Shown one piece after another: positions 31,421 through 33,403 of a DNA stretch of 33,403 bases (positions are counted from its first letter, which is position 1; each line of letters opens with the position of its first letter). This DNA is from an uncultured Methanobrevibacter sp. (GTDB lineage Archaea; Methanobacteriota; Methanobacteria; Methanobacteriales; Methanobacteriaceae). The DNA is taken from the NCBI GenBank assembly GCA_902785855.1, contig CADAAJ010000023.1, positions 1-33,403 of the forward strand, in the 5' to 3' direction. The position numbers were made by a program, and so were the translations under genes. The notes beneath the pieces were generated by a model. It saw nothing but the letters and a program-made list of their open reading frames with translations. It did no database searches and was not told where the DNA came from.

Positions 31421-33403
31421 TTTGATTTTTATACTTGATTTTTCAGCTTTTGCTTTACAGTATTTGTTTGCTGATACAATAACTACTTTATGATTTCCTT
31501 TTTTCAAGGAAGCTGTACTAAGTTTTGCAACTCCTTTTGCATCAGTTTTAATGGTATAAGTTTTAGATTTTTTACCAGTGTAAACTTTAGCTTTAAGTTT
31601 TATTTTTGGAAGCACATGTTTAGTTTTCTTGTTTTTAGCAGTTACTTTTAAATATTTATTTGAACCTTTTTTAGCAACAACTTTTTTATCTTTTAATACA
31701 GTAGGTGCTTTTTTAACTACAATTTTGGAGGTAACATTTTTTGCTGTGAAGTTTTTGTTTTCTCCAGGTCCAATGACAACTTTGTAACTTCCTGGTTTTA
31801 AATTAATTAATAATTTTAATTTACCATTAGTTCCAGTATTTCCATTATAATTGTAGTATCTGGTTTTTGAAATAAAGATCTTAATGTTAAGTTTAGCATC
31901 ATAAATAGGTTTTTTATTCTTTTTATTAGTTAATTTAATAGTAAAGTATTTACCGTCATTATAATATGCTTTAACTTTAGGAGCTTTAATTTTTCCAGTA
32001 GCTTTTTTAACTGTAATAGTTCTTGAGAAAGATTTAAAGTCATATCTAGCATCTGCAGAACTTACAACCATTTTGTGTTTTCCAACACCTAATGATGCAG
32101 AAAATCTAACTAATCCATTTTTATCAGTTTGGAAAAGATAATCTGAGTATTTAGAGGAAGTAGTATACAATCTAACTAAAACATATACTCCTTCTAAAGC
32201 TTTTCCATCTTTAGTTATTTTAATTGTTTCAGTTGTACCAGTATTGAAGCTCACAGTCACATCTTTTGCTTCTGCTGTTACTGGTATTTTTAAAATTGTA
32301 ATAACTCCATCAACAGTTTTAGGATTCATATTTTCTGTATCATTATTATTTACAGTAATTGGATAATCTCCACCAACTAAACCTGAAACACTAATTTCAC
32401 TGGTTCCGTTTTCATCAGTACTGAAATAATAGTCTTTTTGACTGGAACTTTCCATGAAAAGGTGTATTGTAGTGAATTTAACTGGGCTTCCGGTTTTTGC
32501 ATTGGTTACTGTAATTTTAACTTTTTTATCAGTTCCATAATATTCAACAAATTTATCAATGTTGATGTTAATTGTAGCTTTGACAATAGTTACATTTTGG
32601 CTTGAAGAATTAAGATTTAAGTTATCTCCAGATAATGTAACTTTGTTTGGACCGATAGGTAATACTAAATTAAAGTAGCTTACAAATATTTTACTGTTAT
32701 CAAATATTACAACACCCTTTTCGTCAGTTTTTGATTCAATGGTTTGTTGGAAAGTAATACTTTGACTTGAAACACTGTAAGTTAATTTAACGGTTTTATT
32801 TGAAATAGCTTCATTTGAATCTATATCAATTAATTTGTATGTGAAATTTCCACTTTGATATTCAGCTTCATTATTGATAATTTCTACTTTTGTATTGTAA
32901 ACTCTGTTTAAAGTTACAGTAGCTGTTGAATTTCTGTAAGCAATTGTAAGTGTAGCTTGTTTGAAATCACCATTTCCAAGTATAAATTTAACAGTTTTAT
33001 TGTCAATTAACTCAATATTAGTTACAGTAATGTTTTTAGTAACGTTTCCATCTAAATAGGATACGGTAATGTTTAAATCGTTAACAGTAAATGTATAATT
33101 GTTTACTCCATCACCTATGCTATTAATTATAATTTCTCCTTTTTTAGTGGAGTTAATAGTGGTTGTAGTAGTATTCATGTTAATTCCATATATTTTTAAC
33201 ACGATAACTTTTAATGCATCACTGTATGTATCATTACCAATAAATTTAATGGTTAAATTATAGTTTCCATAAGTTAATTTGTTATGAATGGTTATTACTG
33301 AATTGTTAAGGGTAATGTTGAGTTCAGTTTGTCCATTAAATATTTTAATGTTGTCTTGGGTAATGTTGATTTGTTTACCATTACTTGCATTAACATTAAC
33401 TGG
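31418..33403 (-). CDS. Adhesin-like surface protein, C-terminal part (5' end beyond window)
   Basis: The frame stays open from the stop at 31418 to the window edge at 33403 (661 codons), so the GTG at 33202 is an internal Val and the N-terminus is missing. The protein is a chain of Ig-like beta domains of about 90-100 residues, many containing a DxxG turn and a strand such as TDAKGVAKLSTASLKKGNHKVVI. The last ~230 residues are very Lys-rich. It resembles the large adhesin-like proteins of Methanobrevibacter, exported and bound to the pseudomurein wall. The last module is like the tail of the secreted protein at 12732-14216. A hairpin terminator follows. Confidence 0.85.
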   Translation of the reverse strand, partial: PVNVNASNGKQINITQDNIKIFNGQTELNITLNNSVITIHNKLTYGNYNLTIKFIGNDTYSDALKVIVLKIYGINMNTTTTTINSTKKGEIIINSIGDGVNNYTFTVNDLNITVSYLDGNVTKNITVTNIELIDNKTVKFILGNGDFKQATLTIAYRNSTATVTLNRVYNTKVEIINNEAEYQSGNFTYKLIDIDSNEAISNKTVKLTYSVSSQSITFQQTIESKTDEKGVVIFDNSKIFVSYFNLVLPIGPNKVTLSGDNLNLNSSSQNVTIVKATININIDKFVEYYGTDKKVKITVTNAKTGSPVKFTTIHLFMESSSQKDYYFSTDENGTSEISVSGLVGGDYPITVNNNDTENMNPKTVDGVITILKIPVTAEAKDVTVSFNTGTTETIKITKDGKALEGVYVLVRLYTTSSKYSDYLFQTDKNGLVRFSASLGVGKHKMVVSSADARYDFKSFSRTITVKKATGKIKAPKVKAYYNDGKYFTIKLTNKKNKKPIYDAKLNIKIFISKTRYYNYNGNTGTNGKLKLLINLKPGSYKVVIGPGENKNFTAKNVTSKIVVKKAPTVLKDKKVVAKKGSNKYLKVTAKNKKTKHVLPKIKLKAKVYTGKKSKTYTIKTDAKGVAKLSTASLKKGNHKVVIVSANKYCKAKAEKSSIKIK

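Noticed and set aside
33200-33202. GTG as start of the adhesin-like gene
   Set aside because: The frame stays open upstream to the window edge with matching beta-domain sequence, so it is an internal codon.

Overview
This AT-rich window reads as the chromosome of a methanogenic archaeon of the order Methanobacteriales, most like Methanobrevibacter. The evidence is a complete ehb operon (energy-converting hydrogenase B), archaeosine-pathway genes, the archaeal fibrillarin/Nop5 pair, a family B DNA polymerase that stops at the known Methanobacteriales split point, and Lys-rich adhesin-like surface proteins. Ribosome binding sites of the GGTGAT/GGAG type are common.

Layout. 249-9940 (+): ehbA to ehbQ in order. 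It starts with Mrp-antiporter-like membrane subunits (A-J), then a polyferredoxin (K), a two-cluster ferredoxin (L), the NiFe hydrogenase small and large subunits (M, N), a NuoH-like subunit (O), P, and an ACT-type protein Q that is frameshifted here. 9978-15557 (-): a stand-alone Cas4-like protein, an NSS-family sodium-coupled transporter, a secreted protein with a possible Ntn-hydrolase (C45-like) core and an Ig-like tail, and a nucleotidyltransferase-like protein. 15625-17431 (+): DUF366, queD, queE (preQ0/archaeosine). 17493-20091 (+): two four-CBS proteins and pheA. 20165-21465 (+): a membrane protein with a Ser-rich outer tail and a PsbP-like secreted protein. 21480-22638 (+): CoaC and CoaB halves in different frames. 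22639-23844: a 1.2 kb convergent intergenic region with a strong RNA-like hairpin, a mini-ORF and repeated motifs. 23845-25635 (-): nop5-flpA. 25733-26755 (+): a coiled-coil protein and a frameshifted PIN-domain gene. 26861-31372 (+): pyrD, pyrK, an AI-2E-family permease and polB1. 31418-33403 (-): the C-terminal part of a large adhesin-like protein running off the right edge.

How it works together. Ehb couples ion flow across the membrane to reduction of low-potential ferredoxin with H2 for carbon assimilation. The downstream blocks are housekeeping: pyrimidine synthesis, CoA, phenylalanine, tRNA modification, rRNA methylation and DNA replication. Surface or envelope genes sit between them. 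There is no CRISPR array, rRNA, tRNA, phage block or intact insertion sequence that I can see.

Most worth a second look: the hairpin/mini-ORF locus near 23066-23160; three single-base frame disruptions (ehbQ, coaBC, PIN gene), which could be real or assembly errors; two genes (pheA, coaB) whose best-placed start codon is ATT; a Cas4-like protein lacking the usual catalytic acid; and the secreted C45-like protein. I did not find a clear multi-gene undescribed system.
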